Of a stretch of 64,000 nt of DNA, positions 1 to 13,320 are shown piece after piece. The stretch covers positions 34,409,833 to 34,473,832 of the forward strand of contig OY759271.1 in the NCBI GenBank assembly GCA_963662155.1, read 5' to 3'. Under the pieces are notes generated by a model that saw nothing but the letters and a program-made list of their open reading frames with translations, had not been told where the DNA came from and did not search any database. Origin of the DNA: Lamellibrachia columna (taxonomy: Eukaryota; Annelida; Polychaeta; Sabellida; Siboglinidae). A program made the translations under genes and the position numbers. Within the stretch, counting starts at the first letter, position 1; every line of letters starts with the position of its first letter.

Positions 1-347
1 GATTTAGCCCCCTGAAATATTACATCTGGAACTGGTAATGAAATAATATTCTCTCTGGTAAACACTGAACTGAAGTATCCATATAAGTCTTCCGCCATTA
101 CAAAAACCTTGTGATATTATAATTCTTCTTTTAGACTGTCTCATTTCATTCGTAACTGCATTAAGTGCCTCTTTTTAATTTGTGTAGTCTTCAACCTTTT
201 CTCGTAAATCTGTAAACCCTCTACATAGTTTGCTTGTACGCTTTCTAATAGCTTCGTTTGACAAGTATTTCTTTCTAGACCGTTTCCTTGTTTTTTTAAG
301 GGAACAAATTTATCAATAATACTCTCAATTACATATTTTAGAATGTT

Positions 348-1292
<945 letters not shown>

Positions 1293-1299
1293 TGTTTGC

Positions 1300-2160
1300 T
1301 ACAAAAAAAATTTTATGCTTCCCATGCCACTGTCGACTGCTGCTGACGGTTCATCAGCAAACACAGCTACACCCTTTTCGCTAAGATGAAGCCTATCCCT
1401 CTTGTACATATCAGCCCTCCCAACAAAGCATCCACACAAACTAACGTGCTAATTGTTAACCCCTGGCAATTTCGATATCCCTGTCCTCTGCTTCCCATTA
1501 CTGGTAGAATCCCTGACAGAATTATGACTGCCTGCATTTCCTAACTATGGCAGTTGTACCCTCCCTCTCTGCGTTGTTAGTCCCTCTTTGTACTAAAATA
1601 GAACCTCCCTTGCCCGGACCCACGATTTTTTCCACCTTCTCTGTGATAACCTCTATGTTTGCCCCCTGAAAAGCAAACCACCACGTCTTCCCCTTTGTAT
1701 AGCGCTCTGTCAGTCTTCCTGACTGTCGAAACCCCCCACAAACACCCGCGCTTTCCTCCTCACCCCTCTATCATTACATCAGAATAGCTCTTGCGTCGGA
1801 TCTCTTCCGTCGCATTCTGTCGCGTTGTCCATCTCCCTCTCGCCCATCAACATGAGCTTTCTTTGGCACCTCTCTCATCACCTCCCCACTCTTTATCATC
1901 CACTGCACCCCACCCCACCGGAACTACTGGCACAACCCACCTCTTCCCTTCCCACCAATGCCACAACGGGCTGCTTCAGCTGTTCCATCTCCACTTCTAG
2001 TCCCTTCATCTTTGCACATCCCATACACTCAAAACTAAAAATATCCGCCTGAATCTCAGCCCACGATTTCTTACACCCGAATTTGACGAAGTCTACGCAG
2101 TTGCTACAACTCGCATACTAAATTCCTGGTGGCCTTTATCTGCCGTTTGGACGGCGCCAT
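1300..2160 (-). pseudogene. LINE ORF1 (zinc-finger start, SGNH/esterase-like end), frameshifted
   Basis: Translation from the ATG at 2160 begins MAPSKRQIKATRNL. A frameshift then moves into a frame with cysteine pairs (CSNC, then FECMGCAKM about 30 residues later) that suggests a small zinc-binding domain. The C-terminal part contains ILSGILPVMG and [20 protein letters not shown] motifs, as in the esterase-type ORF1 of CR1/L2-like LINEs (family knowledge). Several frameshifts rule out an intact product. The same N-terminal block recurs at 50616 on the minus strand. Confidence 0.65.
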
Positions 2161-2479
2161 CACAGAATTTAGATTGTGCTAGATTAATGTTGTTTACGGT
2201 GTTTTCACATTGCTACGTTAGCCTTGCATAAGGCTGTTTTGTGTGTGTGTTCAAAAGAACACTTCATTATCAAATAATAAAAATAATTTAGGTTTTAATT
2301 TAATTTTTACAATAATATACTTGCTAACTGTGTAACACTGCGTAAGCAAAACAATAGGACTCGGTATATGCCAACTTACGCAAAAATCCAACTGATAGTT
2401 CCTTTTTACCGAAAACGGTTACCACAACTATGTCAGATATAACCTTACCTTATGTAATTTATGGAAATTTACCACGTTT

Positions 2480-2579
<100 letters not shown>

Positions 2580-2841
2580 ACAGCAGCATGAGAGGGAACG
2601 TGCTAAGGGTAGCAAGGAACCTGCAAGAAAAAGAGGAATGGAAACATGTGTTCATCAGTGCGGATCAGACGAAAAAGAGCGGGAGAAACAGTATCAACTC
2701 AGAAAAGAACTGAGGGAAAGACGGGAGAAGGGTGAAAAAATGTATTCATCCAAAGGGGCCACGTTGTAGGGTCCGAGGACACCAATAAGCAAGTCACCCA
2801 GATGAAGACAGAAATTGAAGAAAGGGTGGAGGTTGTCTTAT

Positions 2842-2921
2842 ATGTGTGTGCGCGCGCGCGTGCGTGCGTGCGTGTGTGTGTGTGCGTGCGTGCGTCCGTG
2901 CGTGCGTGCGTGCGTGTGTGT
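2842..2921. repeat. (GCGT)n / (GT)n microsatellite
   Basis: Mixed GCGT and GT repeat of about 80 bp interrupting the LINE between ORF1 and ORF2. Confidence 0.95.
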
Positions 2922-3879
2922 TCGAGAAAACATAAACTTTATCCAATATGAAGAATTTACATCAACATATAACACAGAAACAATATGATGTAGCATTATT
3001 ACGAATACAGGGTCCCTACGACTAGGGATATGTTACCACAGCATGTATGTAGATCTAGAAAGTGAACCAGCACTGAAACGAAAGTGAACCAGAAATGAAC
3101 TACTACATACAGCGTGTACATCATACGACAGTGTAGTAATAGTAGGTGATTTTAACCATAGAACTATTGACTGGACCCGGCTGCAGTTGGAAGCTGAGGG
3201 AAAACGAATCATGGACCTCACACAAGATCTTGTCCTAATACAACACATTAACAATGCTACCAGAGGCGATAATACACCAGACCTTGTTTTTTTCCTCCGA
3301 ACCAAATATGGTCGACAATATTAGAATAAGAGAACCATTCAGTGACCGCAACATTGTGATATGTGACACAGTAGTATATATACAGACAAAATAATGGAGA
3401 GATACCTACTATGACGTTAAGAAAGCGGACTATAATGGAATGAAAACATTCTTAGAGAAGTATGATTGGAAACGAGCATTTCAGGATGCAGAAGTAAGCA
3501 CAACATTTGACACCTTCAAATCTGTGTATAATTCCGCAGTGCTGTAATTTGTCCTTTTGGCAGCAAGGAAGAGGAAGAGGAAACCCCGATGGATGAAAAA
3601 AAGAGCAGAATTAGCAAGGAAAAAAGTACCACATGTGGCAGAGGTATAGAGACTGGAGAGTACCATCTGTATGAGGCATAAAAGAGGCAATTGAATAGAA
3701 TCCAAAATGAGATAGAAAAGGCAAAAAGGAATTTTAAAAAAAAGCTAGAGGACAATATAAAGAAATATTCAGTCATTCTTCGGGTACACTAGATCTAAAA
3801 CTAGGACAAAAGGCAGCGTCGACCCGTTTGTTGATAACGAAGGTAATGTGATCACGGACACGTTTGAGAGCAAATGTAC

Positions 3880-5470
3880 TAAATGACTTCTTCACTTCAG
3901 TGTTTACTGATGAAGATGTTGAGGGCTTGCCTGAACCAGTTAAGGTATTTAAAAAGACCATGGAGGGGGAGACATTACAACAGGTCGAGTTGTGGTACTG
4001 AATAAGCTGACGCACCTAAAACCATATAAAGCCCCTGGAGTGGACAACTTAAATTCAACAATACTCAGAGAAGTGGCCCCTGCTATTGTATCCCCATTGA
4101 GTGAGATTTTCACAGAGAGCATGACAAAGGGGGAAGTACCCGAAGATTGGAAGTGTGCCAACGTGACCCCATTATATAAGAAGAAGGGTAGTAAATCCCA
4201 ACCTGGAAATTATAGACCAGTAAGTTTAACATCACAGATATAAAAAAATTATGGACTCAATCATCAGAGATGCGGTTGTAGAACACCTACAGATTCATAA
4301 CCTAATTAAAACATCGCAACATGGCTTTATGAAGGGACGATCATGTCTAACAAACCTTTTAGTGTATCTAGATAAGATTACTACTTATATTGACGAAGGG
4401 CTGCCATTCGATGCTATTTATTTAGATTTTAGCAAAGCCTTTGACCGGGTTCCACAAAGCCTGCTGGCAATGAAGCTAAATGCACATGGAATTGGAGGAG
4501 ACGTAAATAAATTGATATTGGAATAGTTATTAGGTAGGGTACAACGTGTCGTTATAAATGGAACAAGTTCGGGGTGGTCACCTGTTAAGAGTGGTGTACC
4601 CTAAGGGTCAATCTTGGGACCAATTCTATTTGTAATTTATATTAATGACATAGATAAAGGAGTGTGTAACAATCAATCTTCTCAAATTCGCTGATGACAT
4701 AAAATTATTCAGTTGGATAACATCGAGCAAAGAGATACCTTAATACCATGCATAGGTGGAGTGTAGAATGGCTAATGCTATTCAATGCAGAGAAATGCAA
4801 GTGTGTGAATCGTGGCCACAATAACTGGAATTACGACTATTTGATGGGTGAAGACCCCATTCAAACATCAAATGAAGAAAAAAGACATAGGGGTGATTAT
4901 AACAGACAAACTTGAAGTAATCGAGCAGTGTGCTAAAGCGTCCAAGAAGGCAAATGATCAACAAAGCCATAAAAACAAGACCAAAGAAGTAGCGCTACAA
5001 TTATGCAAGTCCCTGGTTAGACCGTATCTGGACTACTGCATTCAGGCATGGCGTCCATTCAAACAAAAAACTTATCAGAGAGTGTACAACGAAGGGCAAC
5101 CAGGATGATACCGGACTTGAGGCATCTGGACTACCCTAATAGGCTGCGAGTTTTAAACATCACAACTCTTGAAACTAGTCGATTGAGAGCCGACCTACTA
5201 GAGGTGTTCAAAATATTCAACGGGTAAGAAAGTATTCTGCCTGATGACTTCGTTGACACGGATAAGGAACGGTATGCAACAAAAGGGCATCAATTTAAAA
5301 TCACTAAAATGCGCTCAAGACTAGATCTAAGGAAGTATTAATTTACTCAAAGAATAGTAAATGAATGGAACCAACTTACATAGGCAACAGTTATACCTAA
5401 GGATATTAACACATTTAAGGGTCACATTGACATATATTTAAAGAATAGGGCGGAGGATTATACGAGTCAG
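3880..5470 (+). pseudogene. LINE reverse transcriptase, multiply frameshifted
   Basis: RT blocks appear in order: YKAPGVDNLNSTILRE (about 4025), NYRPVSLTSQI (about 4210), QHGFMKGRSCLTNLL (about 4318), YLDFSKAFDRVP (about 4420), SGVP followed by an in-frame stop then GSILGPILF (about 4590), and LKFADDIKL (about 4680), which carries the catalytic aspartate pair. The C-terminal block LCKSLVRPYLDYCIQAWRP follows at about 5010. The blocks sit in different frames separated by stops, so the copy is dead. Confidence 0.85.
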
Positions 5471-5544
5471 CGCCTGACTCCCTTCCTCTTCATCTCCCCG
5501 ACTGCAGCAACTGGGTAAATCCAGGTAAATAATTCACGAACTTT

Positions 5545-6093
5545 AAACAAATCCCTTTTGTCACTCGTTGAATTTGAGTCCGGGAATTGCTACCTTAAAA
5601 TACGGCCTCTGACTTAATATTAACCAAAATGGTTTCTTAATATATGTCTATAACAAGTTTATGTATAATATATGTGTAATAGTTGTCTCGTGTTGTCATT
5701 TCATTAAACACACGGAACTAACAACATGTGATTCTTTTAATTACCACAGATACTAACACAAAACATGGCCAGGCATCGTGCTGTCTTCGCGCGCATACGA
5801 CCTTTCTGGACACCCGGATGTTGAATCCAAAGTCAACAACTCTGCAGTAGCGACATCTGGCGCATCCACAATAAGTATTATTAGTTCTCGTTACAACAGT
5901 AATCATTATTCTAATCAATATTCCACTCTTTCTGACAATTCACTTTGCTCGAACTGTAAACAAACCCTATTTTCGCTCGCTGATTTCCCTGCCGGAGTCC
6001 GGGACACAAGGGCATCCATTTACGCTAAAATACTGCCTCTGACTAAATGTTAATACAAACTGTTTTCTAAGATATGTCTATAATAAGTGTACG

Positions 6094-6110
<17 letters not shown>
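5545..6110. repeat. Diverged direct repeat, about 150-bp units
   Basis: The block at about 5545-5690 (ending ...ATATGTCTATAACAAGT) recurs in diverged form at about 5955-6110 (ATATGTCTATAATAAGT). Both contain GAGTCCGGGA and a GCCTCTGACT block. The stretch between them has no gene I recognise. Unclassified; possibly remnants of one element. Confidence 0.6.

Positions 6111-6135
<25 letters not shown>
6097..6135. repeat. (TA)n microsatellite
   Basis: Short TA tract at the right end of the direct-repeat region. The next 430 bp (6136-6560) hold no recognisable gene, only another short AT tract near 6437. Confidence 0.95.
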
Positions 6136-6138
<3 letters not shown>

Positions 6139-6563
6139 GTGGCGGTCGGTCACATTGTATTTTTGAGTGACCTGGTGGCGGAGTGACCCCCACCCACATG
6201 GTAAAATGAACAGATTAGCTTGTAGTGATTTATTTAGTAGTCATAATATTGTCACTTAATACGTTGTCGAATTATATCTATCTATTAGGTGAAATTAGCA
6301 GTCTGGGGCCGGCATGCTTGCTGTGGTTATTTGTCACGTGATTATTAATGTTTACACGGTTACTATTAATAAAACTACATGTCATTAAGTTGGCCTACTT
6401 CAATCTATACCTGACTTGCGTTGTTGTTCTGCATAAATATATATATATATATATATGTGATAGTAATACTTTTTCTGATGAATATTCCACGCTTTTTTGG
6501 CAATTCACTGCACCAAATTCAAAACACTGCTGCACCAAGATTCTCCCGCCAAAAATTGTGTTA

Positions 6564-6695
6564 GTTATCCAAGGTAGAGGACAGAGCAAGGATGGCGTCC
6601 TTTTCTACAACACCGAGGCTACTTGCGGTGGATCGATGCCGTGTCCCAATTACGTATATGGATGGGAAATCACGTGTGTCGTGTGTACAAAATAA
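6564..6695 (+). pseudogene. 3'-terminal exon fragment of a C4-like gene
   Basis: 44 codons including the stop match the last part of exon 3 of genes A, B and C: KDGVLFYNTEATCGG, PCPNYVYGWE and the terminal CVVCTK. Homology starts abruptly mid-exon at about 6564. It continues past the stop for several kilobases and is closest to gene C (the 3' UTRs are almost identical). No upstream exons are present, so this is a truncated fourth copy. Its reading frame is intact and the AATAAA overlapping the stop is conserved. Confidence 0.85.
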
Positions 6696-7019
6696 AGCAG
6701 CAACGCACAAACGCTGCGTCGTATCTGCAACATCGGAATGTCAACGTAGCCTAGTGAGCAATTTAAGTGTACTTACTACAATGTTGTTATTGTTAATTAT
6801 TAGGGCACTCGTAGTTTTACTCAAAGTATTTTTTCAATGTAAACCTTGTTCAATTGTGCAAAACGAAAAATATTGTATCAGTTACACACACGGCATATGC
6901 TTTGATCCGTTCTGACTGTTATTTATTATATATTTGCATGATCCTGACAGTTATTTCAGAAGTATATCAAGAATCTAAAAACGCTAATTTCTCCCAATAA
7001 CACAATCGATGCCTGAACC

Positions 7020-8316
7020 CCCTCTCGCAGGTAGAGGCCAATGTAATGAAAAAAGACAATGCAACTATACTTCTGCGCGGTTAGAGAACAGATGTGGAGT
7101 ACTCGTCGAATGGACTGCGTTTCGATGAACGCTCACCTCAAACGCGCCATTACTCGTGAGGACTCCGAGCAATGTTACACGTAATAACTATGTGGAATCT
7201 GAATTATTGTACACGGCTGAGTCGAATGTATTTATTCTTTAGTTCGGTTTACCACCCTACATTAATGGCTGACTATAAATGCCGTATAAAAAGCTTTATC
7301 ACGTTCGGGGCATCTATTCTTTGATGGGTCACCGCTTGTGAATGCCGGATGCTGTAGGCTTTAAATTTTCGTATTTTTACAACATGCTTTCGTTTTCAGC
7401 CATCTACGGGGCTCCCTCAAAAATCTGGCAGGGGCTACTAACATCATGCAATTTTTATTATTTTTCTCGTTCTGACATACGTGTACACTGTATAGTTAAA
7501 TGGACGCAAGCAGACGCTTCTTCTCAATAATAAGCCCGCTGCAACGCACAGCGGCGCAGGAATTCTGTCGAATAGTGTCTTCACACATAGGCCTACTTGC
7601 CATACGGTTGCCCTGTGTTCCCCACGCGCGAGTCATCCAATTGTGACGTCACCACATTCGGGAACCCTGTTATATCGTCAGGAATGTAACAAAAACACTC
7701 TCTAGTAGACTTCGAGTACCCTTCGAATCAACTGCGTTTCAGTGTACGCTCACGCTTTGCCACCCTTACATTATTAGCTGACTAATACTGCTGTGTAAAA
7801 ACGTATATAAAATGTCTACGGCCATATTGAACGCAGTTTCTTCGATGGGTGACCGCCTGGGAATACTGGATATATTAGGTTTTTATTTTTCGTATTTTTA
7901 CAACCTGTTTTCGTTTTTAGCCATCTACGGGGCTCCGCTCAAAACTCGTGTAGTAACATTATGCAGTTTTATTATTTTTATGGATCGGACATACTTATAT
8001 AGCGAAGTGAACGCAAACATACGCTTATTTTCAATAAGAAGCCCACTGCAATGTTCAACGGCTAAGCAGTGCACCTATACAGTGTCTACACACATTCTTG
8101 CCATATACTGTTGCCCAGTGTTCCCCCGCTCGAGCCATCCCATTGAGACGTCATCACAACCGGGAATCCTGTTATATCGCCGGGTCTATAAAAAAAACAC
8201 TCTATATTCGCATAAAATTGCGACTGCGCCTAAATACGAAGCAACTATACTGCCTGTGCAATTTGAGAAGTAGACGTGGAGTACTCGTCGAATGAACTGC
8301 GTTTCGGTGGACGTGC

Positions 8317-8320
<4 letters not shown>
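7020..8320 (+). repeat. Tandem repeat of about 520-580 bp units (2.5 copies)
   Basis: Units are anchored by CATCTACGGGGCT at 7401 and 7922 and by a TCGTCGAAT...CTGCGTTTC block near 7105, 7720 and 8285. Each unit also contains a GACGTCA block and AACATTATGCA or similar. A matching array lies at about 33.96-34.85 kb. No coding potential recognised. Confidence 0.75.
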
Positions 8321-8353
<33 letters not shown>

Positions 8354-8370
8354 TGGGTGCGCGAGTGCGT
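8316..8370. repeat. (GCGT)n microsatellite
   Basis: About 11 tandem GCGT units ending in a degenerate GGGTGCGCGAGTGCG, at the right edge of the last 520-bp unit. Confidence 0.95.
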
Positions 8371-10409
8371 TGACGATGGCATAGACCGTGCGTGAGCGTG
8401 TCTGGTTGGTAAGAACAAAAAGCAGAACGTCTAGGCGAAGATGACGGGTGATCTTCCCTCAAGAATGTACAAGAAACCCTCTCTGAGTGGATGGAATACT
8501 TGAGCTCATCGTTGAACACAAAATAACTGTCGTTGGATACATCTGCTGATCTACGCAACCATCTAGGGAAAAATCACAACTTCAAGTCTCTTGAACGTGA
8601 AAAGTCTGTTTAGTATGACTGAACGATGGAACGAACGATGGTAGAATAAATTCTGGTTCGCACCTGTTTAGGTGATCAAAACACTGGTGACAAGTGGACC
8701 ACGCACACACGCAGGCATGACCAGTCTAACAGCCACCGCTGTGACCTAACTGTGCTAACGTGCGTTGATGAACAAATAACTAGGAATCTCACTCTTGTCA
8801 ATCGGTGCCAAAGAACAGAATCCGTTCCATGTTGTTCCTACTATAACGAGGGCATGAGCGGATCCAGGGTATCCATCAGGTGTCTGGGCACCTCCCTTTA
8901 TTTCGACCGGAATTTTTCATCAAGACATAATTAGTTGTCGAGAGGCTGCGAGTTGGCGCCCTCCTCAACGTGTTCCTGAGATTAGGACATTTTAACATAC
9001 AAACTATGGACATTGCCACCAGTACTGCCATTTGTTTCCCAGTCGTTCTGTTTTGCCTCCCCCCCCCCATTATCCCCGCAGTACCCACTACTAAACGCAA
9101 ATGGATTCTTGTTGTCAGTGCATTTATTTTTTTATTTTCACGTGTCAGCAGCTATTGTCAGGCTTAAAAACCAGTGTGAGAGACAATTTTCTAAGCTGCA
9201 GGCCATAGAAAGGCAATTATTCTATGTGAAACAGAAGTCACCGCCCCATGTGACGTCACCGAGCACGACCATTTTAATGTTCTCGTGAACTTCTGGGTTG
9301 ATGCTGCTGGTGTGGTTGTGGACAGTGACGTATTTAGGGGGCGCATTCGGCAACCAACTTTGGCTTATATTTTTTACTGTATTTTTCAGTTCCGCCGCTA
9401 TATGGTGACTAGGCTTACCCCCCCCCCCTTCTTGGCTTCCCCTTTGGGAGATCCTAGATACGCCACTGGTTCTGGAAACTCACTTGGCAACACAAACCAA
9501 GAACGCCTCGAAGAAAATTCAGAAATATTCCATCAGCGTTGCCAAGGCTACTGTTACATTTTGTCCTGAAAGATGATCAAAAAGCTAATATTTCTCCCCA
9601 AAGTGGCAAGGGAAGCTCAAATTACAAAGTTGGTGTCTGAGGCAGGTCGCGCTAAGTGTCTGGACCTTTGCCAGAAGCAACAAATTAATCGCTGTGATGC
9701 ACAGGAGGTGTTCGCACAATCCCATCCTGGTGGAGTGGATCGCGGTGTATGACTACACACGTTCAAACTGTATAATTGATTGACTTGTCAAGGGAATGGG
9801 CGATGGCAAGAATAAAAAACCATGAATTTGTGAAATGCTTTACACTGTTTGCTTTACACTCTAGTGAAGGTTACAATATAAAGCCCCTATTACTCATTAG
9901 AGGCCACCTAGCCATTCAGAAATAAGGCTTTCCCGTGACAATTCTCAACTCGCGAAAGATATATGCGTGGAGCGTGCATGCGTGCGTGTGTGCGTTAGTG
10001 CGTGCTTGCTCTAGTCCTGCCAATTACCTGGTGTGTATTTTGGAAACTGGACATCACCTTTTTAGGGGGGTCGGGCAGGAAGTGGGAGGTTGGCCTAAAA
10101 ATAGGTGGGATTGGTGGGATATGGACTTTAGCAAATTAAGGTGAGAAATTGTAGGTTGTCCCATAAAACAGGTGGGAATTGGGAGGCTGATGTCCCTACA
10201 TCAATGGTGACAACCACGAGCTCGTAAATGGCAAGTGTCACCACCTTCTGGAGACAAACAGTCGTCCAATGCCAATAATTCCGAAAGGGGACGATGTCGT
10301 TTTTATTTTTTATGCCACAGTCAGGCGATGTTTTAAGTGAAATTTTTTCTGTATTGTTTGTATTGTTTATTTTGTATGATGCCTTCCGCGAACAAGACGG
10401 TCTCAGTTC

Positions 10410-10600
10410 TGTCGTCGGTGCATTATGATGACATCACAGATAAAATCATCAAGAAAACTAGAATTGCTAACATTCCCTAATTATTTCATCATGTCCAGTG
10501 TGTCAGTAAAGGATCAGTGTATATTGGACATAAGAAAGTACTCATTCTCACAGAGGACAACAAATGAGTGGAACAAACGATATATCTATATCAGCGCTGA
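10410..10600 (+). mobile_element. CR1-like LINE 3' fragment
   Basis: Translation gives DQCILDIRKYSFSQRTTNEW, the conserved C-terminal signature of CR1-like ORF2 proteins that also occurs in the LINE copies near 5.3, 18 and 32.9 kb. Only this tail is present; it abuts the tandem repeat at 10610. Confidence 0.7.
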
Positions 10601-10609
10601 TCTAGCCTA

Positions 10610-10750
10610 TGACGTCAGTACACGGAAGTTTCGTGACGTCCGTCCGCGGACGTTTCGTGGAGTTTTACTATGACGTCCGTCCGCGGATGTTCCATGGAGT
10701 TTTACTATGACGTCCGGGTGTGTACATACGTTTTGTGGCGTTTTATTATA
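10610..10750 (+). repeat. Tandem repeat of about 50-bp units, 3 copies
   Basis: Units contain GACGTCCGTCCGCGGA (with the palindrome TCCGCGGA) followed by CGTTTCGTGGAGTTTTACTA. The third unit is diverged (CGTTTTGTGGCGTTTTATTA). A related single unit occurs near 28990 (CGTTTCGTGGCGTTTTACT). Confidence 0.75.
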
Positions 10751-10759
10751 ACTTTCGTA

Positions 10760-11595
10760 ACGCGAGGAGGGAGGTTTTGCCTCAAGCGTTTTTGTCTCAA
10801 ACGATCCTGTTTGTCGATCGCATAACAACAACGGTCTATGCATCGCTTCAATAAAATCTGAAGAAAAAAAAAATCTAATGAATACATCCAGTTCCATTCA
10901 GCGACACGAACAACAAAGGACGAGACTACGTCGATTAATAACAAGAAGAATTGGTTGAGATAATATGATATCACGGTTAATGTCACGATCCCGGATGTAC
11001 CTACTAAAACATTAGCGAGTGAGTATCGGCCTTGTGACACTCCTGCAACGCTCACTGCGTTTACCTACTTATCCCAACCGAGTCATTGCCATTCATTTAC
11101 AGCGCCGAAGTTGGAGGAGTCACATTCCATAAGTTACGTAAAGTTTTACTCTTTTCAAGTAGAAGGAGTAAAAGCAAATACAAATTCTTTAGCGTATAAT
11201 TATGGTGGCCCTATCGAAATCAAACCGTTCGCCTTATATCTATCAACTAGAAGTATGAAAGCAGTCACATAAACAATACAATTTGACAAGGTTGACATAT
11301 TGGAATTTAGCCGAAATCCTGTTAAATCTGAAAAATTTAAATTTTCTTACAAAGTTATGTCATGTTTGGTTAAAAATCAAGCAATTATATGAATAATTGA
11401 AAATAAACTCACTAGTATTAAAGCGACAGTAAGCAGGCTTGGATGGTTCGCAATGCTCTGGAAATCTAGTGTACATGATCTACGATTTACCAAGTGTCAA
11501 ACTGACTTGACAAGCAGGAGTGTTCCGTAATGTGTCTACACTGTGCCGCAACTTTATTATACAATTTGACACTTTCTCAAAAAATCCTTATTTCG
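10760..11595. other. Intergenic, repeat-derived; no gene seen
   Basis: Bases 10760-11070 resemble 29240-29560 (blocks TTTTGTCTCAAACGATCC and GAGTGAGxATCGGCCTTGTG). The rest is AT-rich and shows no reading frame or motif I can support. Confidence 0.5.
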
Positions 11596-11599
11596 GGTA

Positions 11600-11960
11600 C
11601 GACCACAGTTGACCTTCCTGTTTATTGTTTCACACGAATGTAGGGCGTATTAAATTGTGATATGTGAATTTAAACAATTCATATGATGCGACATAAGTGC
11701 AATTGAGTAGGGATATTCGCAGGTTTCTTTGTAGAAGCTATTGGCTGTGAAATAGTGAGTTTTAAAAGTTTAACAGGCGGAGGAATTTATGGGAACGTTT
11801 GTGCTATTGGTCACGTGGGCGCATGAATACATGGCTATTTTTGTAAAAATTGTCGGGCATCGTACATCGGAGCGTTTTAAAAGAGCTGGAGGTATGTGAT
11901 TTTTACAAAAGTTTGACAAAACGTTAACATGGCCACCAGTGCAATTTTCTACTGTGGTCT
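11600..11960. mobile_element. TIR element (MITE-like), copy 1
   Basis: Starts with GACCACAGTTGACC and ends in CTACTGTGGTCT, the same termini as the copy at 12047. Internal blocks such as GGCGCATGAATACATGGCTA and GTTTTAAAAGAGCTGGAGG are shared in the same order. No transposase is encoded, so it would be non-autonomous. Confidence 0.65.
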
Positions 11961-12046
11961 GTCCCCTGCGACGCGGACAGCTATTTCAGGACCTTGAGGG
12001 AAGCACGTCGCGACCCTTGACCAATCCCGTGCGCGCTTCAGGGGTT

Positions 12047-12487
12047 AGACCACAGTTGACCTTCCTGATTATTGTTTCACACGAATGTAGGGCGTATGAA
12101 ATTGTGAAATGGGAACTTAATAAATTCATATTATGTGACATGAGTGCCTTTGAGCAGGAATATTCAGAGGTTTTTTTTGTAGAAGTTATTGGCTGTGAAA
12201 AAGTGCATTTTTTACCGTTTAACCGGCGGATGGATTTATGGAAATATTTCTGCTATGGGCCACGTGGGCGCATGAATACATGGCTATTTTTTTTAATATT
12301 GACGGGCATCGCACGTGGGGGCGTTTTAAAAGAGCTGGAGGTATGTGATTTTGATAAAAGCTGTTGAGCACGTCAGTGAGATGATGGCAGTTGCTGTGAA
12401 AAAGTTTCAAAATTTTTGATGGTCAGGTTTTCTTATAATCAGACAAAACGTTAACATGGCCACCGATGTAATTCTCAACTGTGGTCT
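12047..12487. mobile_element. TIR element (MITE-like), copy 2
   Basis: Bounded by perfect 13-bp inverted termini AGACCACAGTTGA and TCAACTGTGGTCT. It is in the same orientation as copy 1, and 86 bp separate the two. It carries about 80 bp near its right end that copy 1 lacks. The target duplication is unclear. Superfamily not assigned. Confidence 0.7.
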
Positions 12488-12489
12488 GC

Positions 12490-13320
12490 TTCCAAATAGA
12501 CGGAAGTCGTGGTCACAAATACGGTTATAAAATGTTGTTATACTTATGTTTTGGTCGTTGTTGTTAACTTAATTGTGGATATTACAGGTAATTTGGATGA
12601 AATGATTAGTTTGTTATAACACATTTCTTATAATTTTATAATTTGCAATTCCGATAATATAATCAGGGCTCTTATTTTTGAAAATAAATAAATAAATAAA
12701 AATGGTTGCTAACTTGCCTCATGTTGTGTGTGTTTGACTTAGAATATTGTCGGTGTCAGACTGGATAATAATATATTATTATATATATTTTATTGATTCT
12801 ATCTAGTCAACAAAATCATTACTGGTTAACCGCCGCACTAACGCCGTACACTAACACAGCACACACATTTGCGACATCAATTACCTGAACATAATGAGAT
12901 ATTAGATTCTGTCTTCTGTCGATTCGTACAGCTGTAAGCCACACAGGAAATAACCATATTCGTTGTCCCACAACTTTCTCCAGCAAGCCTCCAAAATGTT
13001 TGTCTTGGAGAGTTTAACACTAATGCACGATGCTCACTCCAGTATGAACTACCCAACTGCCCACATTTATAACACAACTGCTGGGACCACCTTCGCCCAA
13101 ATTATTAACCAGTCTGGTGGCCATGCCCCATTAAGAACAAATGACAATGACAAATCTTCAAGTTAATTGGTTCCTGGTGTCATCATCACTGGCTACTAGC
13201 CCGATAAGTGTATACTTCTGGTAGCCACCTCATCTTCATTGCTGATGGTGAGGAGGAAATAAATTGACTTACTTACTTACTTACTTAATTACTTAATTAC
13301 TTTCTTACTTACTTACATAT
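12490..13320 (+). other. Intergenic, ending in a retroelement-like tail with (ACTT)n
   Basis: Bases 12490-13190 are AT-rich with no recognisable gene; an open stretch at 12963-13166 lacks known motifs. Bases 13190-13260 (ending GAGGAGGAAATAAATTG) run straight into (ACTT)n at 13265-13315, a layout typical of the 3' end of a non-LTR element. That reading is inference. Confidence 0.4.

Larger units (their letters stand above)
2580..5535 (+). mobile_element. Decayed CR1-like LINE, near full length
   Basis: In order on the plus strand: the end of ORF1 (2580-2830, EEWKHVFISADQTKK block), a (GCGT)n tract, the endonuclease with VVIVGDFNHRTIDW at about 3130 and a degraded ...IREPFSDRN block near 3330, a basic linker (about 3550-3770), the RT (about 3880-4760) and a C-terminal region ending near 5470. 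The 3' end holds the expected RSRLDLRKY and QRIVNEWNQL motifs, and the tail ends in GGTAAATCCAGGTAAAT. Many stops and frameshifts are present. Confidence 0.85.
6564..10405. other. Segmental duplication, copy P (matches 33.5-37.7 kb)
   Basis: From the C4-like exon fragment onward the order of sequence blocks is the same as downstream of gene C: the 3' UTR, the ~520-bp tandem units, the block with CACTGGTGACAA, the block with GGAGGTGTTCGCACAATCCC, and the block ending CCGCGAACA near 10400. Copy Q carries an extra TIR element that P lacks. Apart from the repeats listed separately, no gene is visible here. Confidence 0.8.
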
